This document shows positions 17,636 through 26,605 of a DNA stretch of 64,000 bases, one piece after another (positions within the stretch are counted from its first letter, which is position 1; each line of letters starts with the position of its first letter). The notes under the pieces were generated by a model. The model saw only the letters and a program-made list of their open reading frames with translations, ran no database searches and was not told the DNA's origin. Made by a program: the position numbers and the translations under genes. Source of the stretch: Kibdelosporangium persicum (GTDB taxonomy: Bacteria > Actinomycetota > Actinomycetes > Mycobacteriales > Pseudonocardiaceae); the NCBI RefSeq assembly GCF_013280595.1, contig NZ_JAAATY010000030.1, positions 61,228-125,227 on the forward strand. The letters run 5' to 3'.

Positions 17636-18835
17636 ATGGCACGTGTCTCGGCAAGGATCGGTGGCATCAGCGAGTCGGCGACCCTGGCGGTCGACGCCAA
17701 GGCGAAGGCGCTCAAGGCGGCGGGCCGCCCGGTGATCGGCTTCGGCGCGGGCGAGCCGGACTTCCCCACCCCGGACCCGATCGTGCGGGCGGCCGTCGAG
17801 GCCGCGGCCGATCCCCGTAACCACCGCTACACGCCCGCGGCGGGCCTGCCCGAGCTGCGGGAGGCGATCGCGGCGAAGACCAAGCGCGACAGCGGCTACG
17901 ACGTCGAGGCCGGCCAGGTCATCGTGACCAACGGCGGCAAGCACGCGGTCTACCAGACCTGCGCGACCCTGCTCGACCCCGGCGACGAGGTCATCCTGCC
18001 CGCGCCGTACTGGACCACCTACCCCGAGTCGATCACGCTGGCCGGCGGCGTGCCGGTGCCTGTGGTGACCGACGAGACCCAGGACTACCTGGTCACGGTC
18101 GAGCAGCTGGAAGCGGCCCGCACGCCGCGCACCAAGGCGCTGATGTTCGTCTCGCCGTCCAACCCGACCGGCGCGGTCTACCCGCGTGAGCAGGTCGAGG
18201 CGATCGGCCGCTGGGCGGTCGAGCACGGCATCTGGGTGATCGCCGACGAGATCTACGAGCACCTGGTCTACGACGGCGCCACGGCCGAATCCATGCCGGT
18301 CGTGGTGCCCGAACTGGCCGACACGTGCGTGATCGTCAACGGCGTCGCCAAGACGTACGCGATGACCGGCTGGCGGGTCGGCTGGATGATCGCCCCCAAG
18401 GACGTCACGAAGGCCGCGGCGAACCTCCAGTCGCACCTGTCCTCGAACGTGGCGAACGTGTCCCAGCGGGCCGCCCTGGCGGCCGTTTCGGGGCCGCTGG
18501 ACGCCGTGCGGGGGATGCACGTGGCGTTCGACCGCCGTCGCCGCACGATCGTGGACATGCTCTCGGCCATCCCGGGCGTGGAGGTGCCGACGCCGAAGGG
18601 CGCGTTCTACGTGTACCCGTCGGTGAAGGGCCTGCTGGGCAAGGAGATCCGCGGTGTGCGCCCGCAGACCAGCGTCGAGCTGGCCGCGTTGGTGCTGGAG
18701 CAGGCCGAGGTCGCGGTGGTGCCCGGTGAGGCGTTCGGAACCCCCGGCTACTTCCGGCTGTCGTACGCGCTGGGCGACGACGACCTGGCCACCGGCCTGA
18801 CGAGGATGGGCGACCTCCTGCGCGAAGCCAGGTAA
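17636..18835 (+). CDS. Pyridoxal-phosphate aspartate aminotransferase
   Basis: A 399-aa class I/II aminotransferase that interconverts aspartate and oxaloacetate with glutamate. The PLP-binding lysine is in [16 protein letters not shown], and the substrate/PLP contacts SNPTGAVY and [12 protein letters not shown] are present. Length is normal for the 1-gamma subgroup (AspC/Aat of actinobacteria). It starts at an ATG and stands alone, divergent from tRNA-Trp. A 48-bp palindrome follows its stop. Confidence 0.93.
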   Translation: MARVSARIGGISESATLAVDAKAKALKAAGRPVIGFGAGEPDFPTPDPIVRAAVEAAADPRNHRYTPAAGLPELREAIAAKTKRDSGYDVEAGQVIVTNGGKHAVYQTCATLLDPGDEVILPAPYWTTYPESITLAGGVPVPVVTDETQDYLVTVEQLEAARTPRTKALMFVSPSNPTGAVYPREQVEAIGRWAVEHGIWVIADEIYEHLVYDGATAESMPVVVPELADTCVIVNGVAKTYAMTGWRVGWMIAPKDVTKAAANLQSHLSSNVANVSQRAALAAVSGPLDAVRGMHVAFDRRRRTIVDMLSAIPGVEVPTPKGAFYVYPSVKGLLGKEIRGVRPQTSVELAALVLEQAEVAVVPGEAFGTPGYFRLSYALGDDDLATGLTRMGDLLREAR

Positions 18836-18838
18836 ACA

Positions 18839-18886
18839 CCTCGTGAGTGTTTATCGGTGTTCTAACGCCGATAAACACTCACGAGG
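18839..18886. repeat. Palindromic repeat family B, copy 1
   Basis: CCTCGTGAGTGTTTATCGG (18839-18857) and its perfect complement (18868-18886) flank a 10-base loop. It lies between the convergent aspartate aminotransferase and hadB genes, 3 bp after one stop and 4 bp before the other, and probably terminates both. A diverged copy occurs at 49789-49834 between nuoG and nuoH. Confidence 0.85.
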
Positions 18887-18890
18887 GGGG

Positions 18891-19295
18891 TTAGGGGAGG
18901 CGCAGGACTGCCTGGGCTTTGCCGAGGACGGTTTTGCCCTCGAACTTGGCGGTGATGTCGACCTTGGCCGTGCCGTCCTCGTTGATCTCACGGACTTTGC
19001 CGGAGAGCTCGACGGTCGCGCCCTTGTCGTCGTTGGGAACGACGACGGGCCGGGTGAACCGCACGTAGTACTCGAGGATGTTGCCCGGGTCGCCGGTCCA
19101 GTCGGTGAGCACACGCCCGGCGAGCGCCATGGTGAGCATGCCGTGGGCGATCACGTTCGGCAGGCCGACTTCCTTGGCGAACGGCTCGTTCCAGTGGATC
19201 GGGTTGAAGTCCAGCGCCGCGCCCGCGTAGCGGACCAGGTCCTTGCGGGTGACGTGCACGGTGAGCGACGGCAGTTCGTCGCCGACGGCGGTCAT
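18891..19295 (-). CDS. hadB: (3R)-hydroxyacyl-ACP dehydratase subunit HadB
   Basis: A 134-aa MaoC-type hot-dog dehydratase. The hydratase-2 catalytic motif is visible as DFNPIHWNEPFAKEVGLPNVIAHG (split here: Asp in YAGAALDFNPIHW, His in NPIHW). In mycobacteria HadB is the catalytic partner of HadA or HadC in the FAS-II elongation cycle. The start overlaps the hadA stop (ATGA). No hadC follows; a palindrome and a convergent gene come next, as expected if only the HadAB pair exists here. Confidence 0.9.
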   Translation of the reverse strand: MTAVGDELPSLTVHVTRKDLVRYAGAALDFNPIHWNEPFAKEVGLPNVIAHGMLTMALAGRVLTDWTGDPGNILEYYVRFTRPVVVPNDDKGATVELSGKVREINEDGTAKVDITAKFEGKTVLGKAQAVLRLP

Positions 19296-19759
19296 GCGGG
19301 CACCTCTTCGGGCTTCGCTGCCTCACGCACCACAAGCTGGGCACGGGTGACCACGACGACCTGGTCGTCCGCGTCGCACAGGTCCGCGCGCAGGTTGATG
19401 AAGTCGTTGCCGGCCCGGTACATGATGTCGTCGATGTGCACGATGGCACGCAGTTCGTCGCCCGCGTGCACCTGCCGGTGGTACGTGAAGCTCTGGTCGC
19501 CGTGCACCATCCGGCTGTAGTCCAGCCCCAGGTCCGGATCGGTGATCACGATGTTGATCGCGGCCAGGTTGATGATGGTGAGGAACGTCGGCGGGGTGAC
19601 AACATCCGGATACCCGGCGGCCTGTGCGGCAGCCGGGTCGGAGTACAGCGGGTTGTCGTCGCCGATCGCCTCCGCGAACTCCCGGATCTTCGCCCGGCTC
19701 ACCTGGTAGACGGGTGATGCGGGGTACGTGCGTCCGATGAAGGAGGGATCGAGAGCCAT
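19292..19759 (-). CDS. hadA: (3R)-hydroxyacyl-ACP dehydratase subunit HadA
   Basis: A 155-aa MaoC N-terminal-type hot-dog protein (FAS1-like dehydratase domain), with YPASPVYQVSRAKIREFA at the start and GDQSFTYHRQVHAGD later. It is the acyl-binding, non-catalytic partner of HadB. The gene starts 13 bp after the rpmG stop, the same order as rpmG2-hadA-hadB in M. tuberculosis. Whether the acyl chains feed mycolic or ordinary fatty acids is unknown. Confidence 0.9.
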   Translation of the reverse strand: MALDPSFIGRTYPASPVYQVSRAKIREFAEAIGDDNPLYSDPAAAQAAGYPDVVTPPTFLTIINLAAINIVITDPDLGLDYSRMVHGDQSFTYHRQVHAGDELRAIVHIDDIMYRAGNDFINLRADLCDADDQVVVVTRAQLVVREAAKPEEVPA

Positions 19760-19772
19760 GAGGAACTGGCGC

Positions 19773-19937
19773 TCAGCGAGTTTCCTTGTGCGCGCGGTGC
19801 GTGCCGCAGTTCGGGCAGAACTTCTTCAGCTCGATGCGGTCCGGGTCGTTGCGCCGGTTCTTCTTGGTGATGTAGTTGCGGTGCTTGCACACCTCGCACG
19901 CGAGCGTGATCTTCGGTCGCACGTCAGTGGCAGCCAC
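19773..19937 (-). CDS. rpmG: 50S ribosomal protein L33
   Basis: A 54-aa protein starting with GTG ([17 protein letters not shown]) and ending [11 protein letters not shown]. Two CxxC pairs (CEVC and CPNC) are present, so this is the zinc-binding form. GGAAGG precedes the start. It lies between tRNA-Met and hadA. Small but unmistakable. Confidence 0.96.
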   Translation of the reverse strand: MAATDVRPKITLACEVCKHRNYITKKNRRNDPDRIELKKFCPNCGTHRAHKETR

Positions 19938-20109
19938 AGCAGTACCTTCCTAGCTAAAGCGGGGTTTCCCGACACCCCTCAGGTCCTCCAGGCGAACCTT
20001 CGGGGGTCCAGGGGGCTTGCCCCCTGGGCGGGGTCTGGGGGTCGCACCCCCAGTGTAATGCGGAGCGATGAAGGCTCGCGCTTTCGCGAGCACACCTCTC
20101 CCAATCGCG

Positions 20110-20182
20110 TAGCGGTGGCCGGACTTGAACCGGCGACACAACGATTATGAGCCGTTTGCTCTACCACCTGAGCTACACCGCC
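20110..20182 (-). tRNA. trnM: tRNA-Met (CAT anticodon, elongator type)
   Basis: A 73-nt cloverleaf: acceptor GGCGGTG pairs with CACCGCT (one G-T wobble at the first pair), anticodon loop CTCATAA, T-arm GGTTCAAGTCC. The standard first-pair and the location in the Thr-Met-rpmG cluster favour the elongator. No CCA is encoded. Confidence 0.95.
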
Positions 20183-20234
20183 ACATGGATCTAGCCGCGA
20201 TGCCACATCGATGACATCACGGCTGGGCCCACCG

Positions 20235-20307
20235 AGCCCCAATACGGAATCGAACCGTAGACCTTCTCCTTACCATGGAGACGCTCTACCGACTGAGCTA
20301 TTGGGGC
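20235..20307 (-). tRNA. trnT: tRNA-Thr (GGT anticodon)
   Basis: A 73-nt cloverleaf: acceptor GCCCCAA pairs with TTGGGGC, the anticodon loop reads ATGGTAA, and the T-arm contains GGTTCGATTCC. It lies 52 bp upstream of tRNA-Met and is probably co-transcribed with it. Confidence 0.95.
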
Positions 20308-20370
20308 GTGCTCTAGGAGCGAGGAGAACTTTACACACCCGCTCCAGGGATTAAAAACCGGGGGTCGGTT

Positions 20371-22977
20371 TCACGCCAGCAACGTGAGCACGGTCTCGTC
20401 CAACCGGCCCGGGGTCTTCGTCGTGCGGGCCTGCAACCAGGCTTCCAGCCTGCTCTCCGACAGCGGCCGGGAGATCAGGTAGCCCTGGATGACGTCGCAG
20501 CCCATCGCGGACAGCTGGTCGCGTGCCACGTCCTCCTCGACGCCCTCGGCCACCACGGACAGGCCCAGCGAGTGGCCGAGCTCGACGATCGAGCGCACCA
20601 CGGCGAGGTCCGACAGGTCCGTGCCCATGCCGAAGACGAAGCTCTTGTCGATCTTCACCTCGTCCACGGGCAGCTGACGCAGGTACGCCAGCGAGCTGTA
20701 GCCGGTGCCGAAGTCGTCCACCGCCAGGATCACGCCGAGCGCGTGCAGCCTGCGCAGCACCGGCAGGGCCTTCTGCGGGTCGGCCATCACGCCGGACTCG
20801 GTCAGCTCCAGCGTCAGCAGCTCGGCGGGCACGCCGTAGCGGGTCAGCAGGTCCGAGACCTGCTCGGGGAAGTCCTGTTCGGCCAGGCTGCGCACGGAGA
20901 TGTTGACCGCGGCGGAGATCCGCAGGCCCTTGTCGAGCCACCTGCGGACCTTGGTCAGCGCCTGCTCCATCACGAACCCGGTGAGCGCGCCGACCAGGCC
21001 GGCGGCCTCGATGGCCGGCACGAACTCGTCCGGGTCGAGGTTGCCGTACTCCGGATGCGTCCAGCGCACCAACGCTTCCACGCCCAGCACGTTGCGGCTC
21101 GGCAGCGCGACCTTGGGCTGGTAGTGCACCTTGACCTGGCCGGTCTCCACGGCGTGCCGGAACTGGGTGACCAGCTGGAACCGGCGCAGGAAGATCTGCC
21201 CCATGCTCGGCATGTACGCCCGGACCGGCTCGCCGCCCGCCTTGGCGGCACGTACGGCCACATCCGCGTGCTGTAGCAACGTGTCCACGTCGACGACCGT
21301 GCTGTCGTCCTCCATCGCCGCGGAGACGAAACCGACGACCGCTCCGGCGTCGAGCGTGAGGCGTTCCACGATGTACGGCGCGATCAGCATGTCCCGCAGG
21401 CGTTCGGCGAGGGAGTGCATCTCGTCGATCGGACGGCTGTGCAGCAGCGCCGCGAAAGCCATGCCCTCAAGCCGGGCGATCATGCTCTCCGGGCCGAGGG
21501 TGTCCCTGATCCGGCGGGCGGCCGCGGAGACCATCCGGTCACCCCAGGCGTAGCCGAGTGCGTCGCTGACCGTGGACAGCACGTCGAGGTCGATCCGCAC
21601 GACCATGGCCTGCGGGTCGGACCGCAGCGCCTCGGTGGCGGCCTGCCGGAAGCCTGGCCGGTTGAGCAGGCCCGTCAGCGGATCGTGGTACGCGTCGTGC
21701 CGCAGCCGCGACAGCAGCCTGCGGTTGTCCAACGCCGTCGCCAAATGGCTGGCCATGGTGCCGATCAGGCGCATGTCGGCCGTACCGAAACCGCGCCAAC
21801 GGCTCTGCCTGTCGTGCGCTTCGACGACACCGAGCAGGTGGCTCGCGCTGCGCAACGGCACCACAAGCGCTTCCGTCGCGTCCCTGCGCAGCAAGGACTG
21901 ACGGATCTCAGGCATCGCGTCGATCCGACGGAAGTGCCGTACGTGTGATCCAGGCAGGCGCAGCAACGGGTCGCCCTTGGCGCCCATGACCTCTTCGGCT
22001 TGGAGTTCCTGCGGCAGATCCGTACCCGCGGTCACGGTTCGCATCGGCGCTTGCGGATCGAACCTGATGTGCAGCACGACCCGGGTCGCGGACAGCTGGT
22101 CCTTGATCCGTTCGGCGATCGCGTGCCACTCGTCGTCGGCCACGTTCGCGGAGATGTCGTCGAGCCCGGTCGCCGGTTTCGCGGCGGCCTGCTGGCCCGA
22201 CCGCGCCACGATAAGGCTGACCTGGGACAACGCCTCAAGGTCACGCTGGTCGCGGAGCAGGCCCGAGTAGGCGACGTACAGGGCGCCGAAGCCGGAAAGT
22301 GCGAGCAGGATCAACGGCCAGCCGCCCTCTTCCTGAACGGCCACCACGTAGCCGACGACGCCGACCGCGGAGTTGACCATGCCGAGCACCAGGGTCCGGC
22401 CGACCAGCAGGACGCCCGCGGAAAGCCGCATCCGCCTGCCGAGGACGTGCACCGTGACCAGGCCGAGCAGGGTGCTTGAGACCGGTGCGGCGAAGGCGCC
22501 GACGAACGCGCCCGCCCAGCTCGGGCCGGCGCCGTCGAGGCCGACCTGGAACGCGTTCAGCACGGCGAAGGCGGTGCTGATCTCGATCACCAGCACACCG
22601 GCGTTGTAGAGCACGCGGTCATGCACGCCACGGATGAGCAAGGTGCTCACACCGGCGATGACGTGCGCGAGCAGCACGAGTTCGAAGGGCGCGACGAACA
22701 GGCCGATCGCGAGCGGGATCTCGGTGAACGAGATCGACCAGCTCACGCCGCTGCGGACGTCGACGTTGACGGCGAGCTGTTCGGCGACCAGGAAGCCGAC
22801 GATCAGCAGCAGGCCGGTCCAGATGTGGCCGCTGTTGTAGTCCGTCGGCGGCAGCCACCACGAGACCAGTAGCGCGGCGAGCACGCCGATGATGACGACG
22901 CTGACTGAGTAGAAACGGAAACGACGGACAAGCGGGGTCTCATCTACCGGCTCCACGGCATCCGGTCGCTCCGCCAT
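20371..22977 (-). CDS. Membrane GGDEF-EAL protein, probable c-di-GMP phosphodiesterase
   Basis: An 868-aa protein. The start MAERPDAVE is preferred because GAGGAGG lies 4 bases upstream. About seven hydrophobic segments (about 20-240) precede a GAF-like region (about 260-430), a GGDEF domain (about 440-600) and an EAL domain (about 620-855). The GGDEF signature is degenerate (LEGMAF in its place), so cyclase activity is unlikely. The EAL domain keeps the motifs VEALVRW, ELTESG, DDFGTGYSS, KIDKSF and AEGVE, so it can probably hydrolyse c-di-GMP. A diguanylate cyclase and a YajQ protein lie elsewhere in the window. Confidence 0.9.
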   Translation of the reverse strand: MAERPDAVEPVDETPLVRRFRFYSVSVVIIGVLAALLVSWWLPPTDYNSGHIWTGLLLIVGFLVAEQLAVNVDVRSGVSWSISFTEIPLAIGLFVAPFELVLLAHVIAGVSTLLIRGVHDRVLYNAGVLVIEISTAFAVLNAFQVGLDGAGPSWAGAFVGAFAAPVSSTLLGLVTVHVLGRRMRLSAGVLLVGRTLVLGMVNSAVGVVGYVVAVQEEGGWPLILLALSGFGALYVAYSGLLRDQRDLEALSQVSLIVARSGQQAAAKPATGLDDISANVADDEWHAIAERIKDQLSATRVVLHIRFDPQAPMRTVTAGTDLPQELQAEEVMGAKGDPLLRLPGSHVRHFRRIDAMPEIRQSLLRRDATEALVVPLRSASHLLGVVEAHDRQSRWRGFGTADMRLIGTMASHLATALDNRRLLSRLRHDAYHDPLTGLLNRPGFRQAATEALRSDPQAMVVRIDLDVLSTVSDALGYAWGDRMVSAAARRIRDTLGPESMIARLEGMAFAALLHSRPIDEMHSLAERLRDMLIAPYIVERLTLDAGAVVGFVSAAMEDDSTVVDVDTLLQHADVAVRAAKAGGEPVRAYMPSMGQIFLRRFQLVTQFRHAVETGQVKVHYQPKVALPSRNVLGVEALVRWTHPEYGNLDPDEFVPAIEAAGLVGALTGFVMEQALTKVRRWLDKGLRISAAVNISVRSLAEQDFPEQVSDLLTRYGVPAELLTLELTESGVMADPQKALPVLRRLHALGVILAVDDFGTGYSSLAYLRQLPVDEVKIDKSFVFGMGTDLSDLAVVRSIVELGHSLGLSVVAEGVEEDVARDQLSAMGCDVIQGYLISRPLSESRLEAWLQARTTKTPGRLDETVLTLLA

Positions 22978-23471
22978 GCCGCCTCCTCGTCCCACGGGGG
23001 TACGGGCATCTCGGGTGCGTCGCGGCATCACCACAGCGTCACCACAGCTTGCGCAGTCGGGCTACTGTACCCCGATCAGGCGAAATAGCCACCCATTCCG
23101 ACGGCACAGAGTTCCCGCTGACCTCGCGAACCGGTGAAGACCAGGAGCATTCGGGATCAGACTCGGGCATGACGTTGATCACTTTCCAACCCCTTGGACG
23201 GTCAGCGAAGTTTCCACGCCGAAATCGGCTGGTAGCGATGATTCCGCCGGCAGAACGGCGCCGCGACCAAGACTTTATCCGGCCACCACGGACGTTGTGA
23301 CCAACCTGTTATCGCGGACACAGCGAAGTACGCCCGTCTGGGCTAGTTCGCCGCCGCCCTCCTGGCGACCACGGGGTTGACAACCGTGCCCGCGACACTC
23401 GTACCCGATCGGGTACGGCCGAACTGGACCGCCCAGGCTGACCGGCGAGCGGCGCCTTACATTGAGCGGCG
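22978..23471. other. Divergent intergenic region with a 16-bp palindrome
   Basis: This 494-bp stretch has no supportable gene. It must hold promoters for the GGDEF-EAL gene (leftward) and the siderophore-interacting protein gene (rightward). The only clear signal is the palindrome at 23401-23416, with TTGACA at 23377-23382 just upstream of it. Confidence 0.6.
23401..23416. promoter_or_regulatory. Candidate operator upstream of the siderophore-interacting protein
   Basis: GTACCCGATCGGGTAC is a perfect 16-bp palindrome 55 bp upstream of the gene and about 18 bp after a TTGACA (23377-23382), which places it over a possible -10 region. It does not match the iron-box consensus. Confidence 0.45.
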
Positions 23472-24236
23472 ATGAGTACCGAACGTCGCCGGGCACGCAG
23501 GCAGCCCACCAAACTGTGGCGGGTGCCGGTGATCCGCACGCGCCGGATCACCCCGCGGATGGCCAGGATCACCGTCGGCGGCCCGCAGATCGACGACTTC
23601 GCCGGTGCGGGCACGGACGAGAACGTGATGCTCTACCTGTACGAACCCGGCGCCGAACTGCCCGAGCCGCTCACCCTGGAGTCGGCGCGGGTGGCGATGT
23701 CGCGGGTCCGTCCGTACATGCGCACGTACACCATCCGCAGGCACGACCCGGTGGCGAACGAGATCGACTTCGACTTCGTGCTGCACGGTGATCACGGGCC
23801 CGCGTCGAAGTGGGCGTCGAACGCCCAGCCCGGTGACGAGGTGATCTTCGTCGGCCCGTCGCCCGCGTACCAGCCCGACCCTGACGCCGACTGGCACCTG
23901 CTCATCGGCGACGAGACCGCGTTGCCGGCCATCAGCTCGATCATGGAGGCGTTGCCCGGGGCACGAATCAGGGCGTTCGTCGAGATCGAGAACGCCGCCG
24001 AGGAGCAGGACGTCGACGTCACGTGGGTGCACCGCGACGGCGTTCCCGCAGGCAGCAGCGAACCGTTGGTGAAGGCGCTCACAGCCGCGGAGTTCCCGGA
24101 CGGCACACCCGCGGTCTGGGCCGCGGGCGAACGCCAGGTCATGCAGGCCGTGCGTGAGGTCCTGGCCGAGAAGGGCATCGACCGGGCGAGCGTGCGCCCG
24201 GCCACGTACTGGCGGCTCGGCCACACCGGGTCCTAA
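23472..24236 (+). CDS. Siderophore-interacting protein (FAD-binding ferric-siderophore reductase)
   Basis: A 254-aa protein of the SIP/ViuB family that reduces Fe(III)-siderophores in the cytoplasm with NAD(P)H via FAD. The FAD-binding motif is visible as [10 protein letters not shown] (about 76-85), followed by [14 protein letters not shown]. The NADPH-binding part starts near [13 protein letters not shown] (about 140). C-terminal [13 protein letters not shown] is typical of the family. No siderophore genes lie nearby. Confidence 0.9.
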   Translation: MSTERRRARRQPTKLWRVPVIRTRRITPRMARITVGGPQIDDFAGAGTDENVMLYLYEPGAELPEPLTLESARVAMSRVRPYMRTYTIRRHDPVANEIDFDFVLHGDHGPASKWASNAQPGDEVIFVGPSPAYQPDPDADWHLLIGDETALPAISSIMEALPGARIRAFVEIENAAEEQDVDVTWVHRDGVPAGSSEPLVKALTAAEFPDGTPAVWAAGERQVMQAVREVLAEKGIDRASVRPATYWRLGHTGS

Positions 24237-24295
24237 CAGGAACTTCCCTTCCCACAAGAGCGTTGTTCCGAAAGGAACTCGGGAAGGAGGGCACC

Positions 24296-25159
24296 GTGCA
24301 CCGGCACTACAACGGGGTGAAGACCGCATTCCTGCTTGGCGGCATGAGTGCTCTCATCCTGCTGGTCAGCTCGCTGTTCGGGCGCACCGCGCTGATCATC
24401 GGGCTGCTGATCGCGCTCGGTGTGAACGCGTACGCGTACTTCAACTCCGACAAGATCGCGCTGCGCGCCATGCGGGCGCGTCCCGTGTCGCAGTGGGAAC
24501 AGCCCGCGATGTACCGGATCGTCAGCGAGCTCGCGAACGCCGCCCGGCAGCCGATGCCGCGGCTGTACATCAGCCCGACGCAGGCACCCAACGCGTTCGC
24601 GACGGGGCGTAACCCCCGCAACGCCGCCGTGTGTTGCACCACAGGCATCTTGGAGATCCTCAACGAGCGTGAGCTGCGGGCCGTCCTCGGCCACGAACTG
24701 TCGCACGTCTACAACCGCGACATCCTGATCTCGTGCGTGGCAGGCGCGCTGGCCAGCGTCATCAGCTTCCTCGCCAACTTCGCGATGCTGTTCGGTTTGT
24801 TCGGCGGCGAGGACGACGACCGGCCGAACCCGCTGGCGATGCTCGTCATCGCGATCCTCGGCCCGGTCGCGGCCGGCGTGGTGCGGATGGCCATCAGCCG
24901 TTCCCGCGAGTACCAGGCGGACGAGTCCGGTGCCGAGCTGACCGGCGATCCGCTCGCGCTGGCCTCGGCGTTGCGCAAGCTGGAGATCGGCACCCAGCAG
25001 GCTCCGCTGGCGCCCGAACCGGCGATCGCGTCGCAGTCACACCTGATGATCGCCAACCCGTTCCGGCCGGGTGAACAACTGGCACGGTTGTTCGACACGC
25101 ATCCGCCGATCGCCGAGCGAATCCGGCGACTGGAGGACATGGCCCGTCGCGGGCTGTGA
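24296..25159 (+). CDS. htpX: Membrane zinc metalloprotease HtpX
   Basis: A 287-aa M48 protease that degrades damaged membrane proteins. The GTG at 24296 is chosen because GGAAGGAGGG lies just upstream; an ATG 33 bases earlier lacks a binding site. Two N-terminal membrane segments (about 10-52), the zinc motif GHELSHVYN (about 130-138), two more hydrophobic segments and the third ligand region [13 protein letters not shown] are present. Length is normal. Confidence 0.92.
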   Translation: MHRHYNGVKTAFLLGGMSALILLVSSLFGRTALIIGLLIALGVNAYAYFNSDKIALRAMRARPVSQWEQPAMYRIVSELANAARQPMPRLYISPTQAPNAFATGRNPRNAAVCCTTGILEILNERELRAVLGHELSHVYNRDILISCVAGALASVISFLANFAMLFGLFGGEDDDRPNPLAMLVIAILGPVAAGVVRMAISRSREYQADESGAELTGDPLALASALRKLEIGTQQAPLAPEPAIASQSHLMIANPFRPGEQLARLFDTHPPIAERIRRLEDMARRGL

Positions 25160-25205
25160 CGTCTGGCGGTGTGAACGGACCGCTTCCACTGGGATGGTCC
25201 GAGTC

Positions 25206-25664
25206 ATGGTGGACGGTGACCTCCGGCAGCGATTGGTCTACGGCGACCAGGACGCGCTGACTGAGGTGTACGACCTGCACAGCGCGACGGTCTACGCCGT
25301 CGCCTTGAGCGTGACGGGTGATTCCTCGGTGGCGGAGGACATCACGGTTGACGCGTTCGTGAGCCTGTGGAATCGTCCGCTCGCCTACGATCCCGCTCAG
25401 GCGAGCCTGCGGTGCTGGCTGGCTGTGCTGGCCCACCGGCTCGCGGTGCAGTGGTTGCGGCACAACAACATTCCCAGTCAGCGAGTCGAGGTGGAACGGC
25501 CCGTGGCGTTGGCGTCCTTACCGGACCTGACCAGACAGGCACTGGAACTGGCCTACTACCAGGGCCGGACGTACCAGCAGATCGCGATCGAGCTCGGAAT
25601 CCCCGCCGGGACAGCGAAATCCCGGCTCCGCGCCGGTTTGCGGGAACTGGCGGCCGGGCGGTGA
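25206..25664 (+). CDS. ECF-type RNA polymerase sigma factor
   Basis: A 152-aa sigma factor: region 2 (about 12-85, DALTEVYDLHSATVYAVAL with DITVDAFVSLW) and region 4 (about 100-148, YQQIAIELGIPAGTAKSRL). The ATG at 25206 is taken as the start, with 25194 an alternative. The stop overlaps the start of the downstream anti-sigma gene (GTGA), a classic sigma/anti-sigma pairing. Its length and HTH are normal, but I cannot assign a subgroup. Confidence 0.9.
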   Translation: MVDGDLRQRLVYGDQDALTEVYDLHSATVYAVALSVTGDSSVAEDITVDAFVSLWNRPLAYDPAQASLRCWLAVLAHRLAVQWLRHNNIPSQRVEVERPVALASLPDLTRQALELAYYQGRTYQQIAIELGIPAGTAKSRLRAGLRELAAGR

Positions 25665-26605
25665 GTGACCACGCGGCGGTCTCGTCGCTGCTCGCCGCCT
25701 GGACGATGGACGCGTGCTACCGGCCGGAATCCGAAGCCGTCGAAGCGCACCTGCGGACATGCGAGACGTGCCGTGCCGAGGTCCGTACGCTCACCGAAGG
25801 CACTCAATACCTTGCCGGAACAGGGAGTCCGCCGCCCGAGCGGGTGCGGGACAGAGTCGCGGCCGTAGTCGGTCCCTGCGCAATCCCTCCGTACGCCAAG
25901 GCTTACGCGGCGTCCGTCGCCGCACTTGACGCACTGTTGAAGGAACTTGACGCGCACGAGTGGACCGGAGTCGTGGCACACGACCCGTGGACCGTGCTGG
26001 AACTGGTCGTCCACCTGACCGCCACCGACAACCTCGTCGCCGACCAATTAGGTCTGCACGTCCACCCGCCGGTACGACCCGGCGACGACCCGGACACGCG
26101 CACGGAGCAGTTGCTGGCCATGCCGCGTGACCAAGAGCGGGTCTGGCAGGAGTGGCGGCGCCAAGCCGACGCGATCTGCCAGGCACTGGCCGTCCGATCC
26201 CTGCCACAGGACCTGATGCTGTCCCGGGCGTACGAGACGTGGATTCACGCGCGCGACATCGCTTTGGTGACGCGGAAAGCACTACCGCCGCCACCACCGG
26301 AGCACATGCACGCCATCGCGGACTTCGCCGCACGACTGCTGCCCCACGCCGCCGCCTACCGCCGGGTGGCACGTCCGGGCAACGTCGTCCGGCTGGTGCT
26401 CACCGGACCTGGCGGTGGCACGTGGACGCTCCCGCTCGGCGGGCCGGACCTCGGCGTCACCGTCGAGATGACCATGGACGTGATCCAGTTCTGCCTGCTC
26501 ATGGCGGACAGACGGGAACCACGCTCGGTCGATGTGATGATCAGGGGAGACGTCGAACTGGGCTACGACCTGCTCGACGCCGGACCGGCGCTAGCGCCGC
26601 GCTGA
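25661..26605 (+). CDS. Zinc-finger anti-sigma factor fused to a maleylpyruvate-isomerase-like domain
   Basis: A 314-aa soluble protein. Residues 1-45 form a ZAS zinc finger (His30-x3-Cys34-x2-Cys37, with Cys19 upstream). From about 78 onward it resembles the mycothiol-dependent maleylpyruvate isomerase N-terminal (DinB-like) domain: His118 in VVHLTATD and Glu192/His196 in [10 protein letters not shown] match the three metal ligands of that family. The C-terminal part (about 225-314) resembles the SCP2-like tail of such proteins. No membrane segment is visible. The fusion suggests an anti-sigma factor that senses metal or a low-molecular-weight thiol; this is inference. Confidence 0.82.
   Translation: MSDHAAVSSLLAAWTMDACYRPESEAVEAHLRTCETCRAEVRTLTEGTQYLAGTGSPPPERVRDRVAAVVGPCAIPPYAKAYAASVAALDALLKELDAHEWTGVVAHDPWTVLELVVHLTATDNLVADQLGLHVHPPVRPGDDPDTRTEQLLAMPRDQERVWQEWRRQADAICQALAVRSLPQDLMLSRAYETWIHARDIALVTRKALPPPPPEHMHAIADFAARLLPHAAAYRRVARPGNVVRLVLTGPGGGTWTLPLGGPDLGVTVEMTMDVIQFCLLMADRREPRSVDVMIRGDVELGYDLLDAGPALAPR

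Noticed and set aside
18891..19759. A hadC gene in the had cluster
   Set aside because: The stretch after hadB is a palindrome followed by a convergent gene; no third MaoC-type frame exists.
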